From contig NC_047073.1 in assembly GCF_902459465.1 (NCBI RefSeq), forward strand, positions 9,053,036 through 9,117,035: a stretch of 64,000 bases of DNA. Direction: 5' to 3'. The notes below the pieces were generated by a model. That model saw only the letters and a program-made list of their open reading frames with translations, had not been told where the DNA came from and searched no databases. The DNA is from Asterias rubens. Lineage: Eukaryota > Echinodermata > Asteroidea > Forcipulatida > Asteriidae. Numbering within the stretch: the stretch's first letter is position 1; each line of letters starts with the position of its first letter. Position numbers and translations under genes: made by a program. Positions 63,876 through 64,000 of the stretch are shown piece after piece.

Positions 63876-64000
63876 GGCACTGGACCCTATTGGTAGTTCA
63901 CTCAAACTATTGTTAGCATAAAAACCTACTTGGTAACGAGCAATGGAGATCTGTTCATAGTATAAATTATTGTGAGAAACGGCTCCCTCTGAAGTAATGT
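63876..64000. mobile_element. AGGCAGTGGACAC MITE, cut by the window edge
   Basis: TTAA at 63872-63875 is followed by GGCACTGGACCCTATTGG and the left-arm sequence TTGGTAACGAGCAATGGAG. Confidence 0.8.

Larger units (their letters stand above)
56169..64000. other. Upstream of the visible AGL exons; no coding exon found
   Basis: I searched the minus strand for an exon encoding a start followed by an LLNE/LFRLE-type motif and a phase-1 donor, and found none. The DNA is probably AGL intron or upstream region. Contents: GGACACCC-rich dispersed repeat (56770-56990; 60600-60660), AT-rich DNA (57440-57900) and the repeats listed separately. Confidence 0.55.

Noticed and set aside
1..64000. Viral, toxin or prokaryotic gene clusters
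   Set aside because: None seen; the only mobile protein remnant is the LINE fragment at 26938-27276.

Overview
This is a eukaryotic (animal) nuclear window. Five protein-coding genes can be read as spliced genes with GT-AG introns, and every exon junction I accepted keeps the reading frame. The intron and intergenic DNA is dense in short palindromic transposon relics, tRNA-derived SINEs and minisatellites. The protein families together with the abundant foldback elements that begin AGGCAGTGGACAC and sit in TTAA targets suggest an echinoderm, most likely a sea star. That taxonomic call is inference.

Layout: (1) 1-6126, minus: 5' part of LMBRD2 (two exons; the gene continues off the left edge). 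(2) 6127-9561: divergent intergenic DNA dominated by a 1.1 kb foldback hairpin and nested elements. (3) 9562-12444, plus: complete four-exon REXO2 (oligoribonuclease). (4) 12445-16092: convergent spacer with SINEs and MITEs. (5) 16093-24319, minus: nine-exon SKP2 (F-box plus leucine-rich repeats); its first coding exon is an inferred 5-nt micro-exon. (6) 24320-24915: compact divergent promoter region. (7) 24916-26510, plus: three-exon NADAR-domain gene. (8) 26511-35164: gene-free, with a LINE 3' fragment, SINEs and MITEs. (9) 35165-56168, minus: 25 in-frame exons of AGL, the glycogen debranching enzyme, covering all but about the first 30 residues. (10) 56169-64000: no coding exon seen; repeats only. 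The missing AGL start exon is probably beyond 64000.

The genes do not form one pathway. REXO2 clears short RNA ends, SKP2 is a substrate receptor of SCF ubiquitin ligase, NADAR proteins act on ADP-ribose or riboflavin-type N-glycosidic substrates, AGL removes glycogen branches, and LMBRD2 is a multipass membrane protein linked to receptor signalling. Linkage of LMBRD2 and SKP2 recalls their adjacency in human 5p13 and may be ancient synteny.

The most unusual structures are: a minisatellite whose repeat unit contains the end of an AGL exon plus its splice donor, giving an array of decoy donors; a second minisatellite that runs into another AGL donor; a truncated tandem copy of an AGL exon; a MITE inserted with a TA duplication exactly at a REXO2 splice donor; TTAA-specific palindromic elements that insert into each other's target sites; an expanded minisatellite inside another palindromic element; and two hammerhead-ribozyme-like cores of Penelope type.
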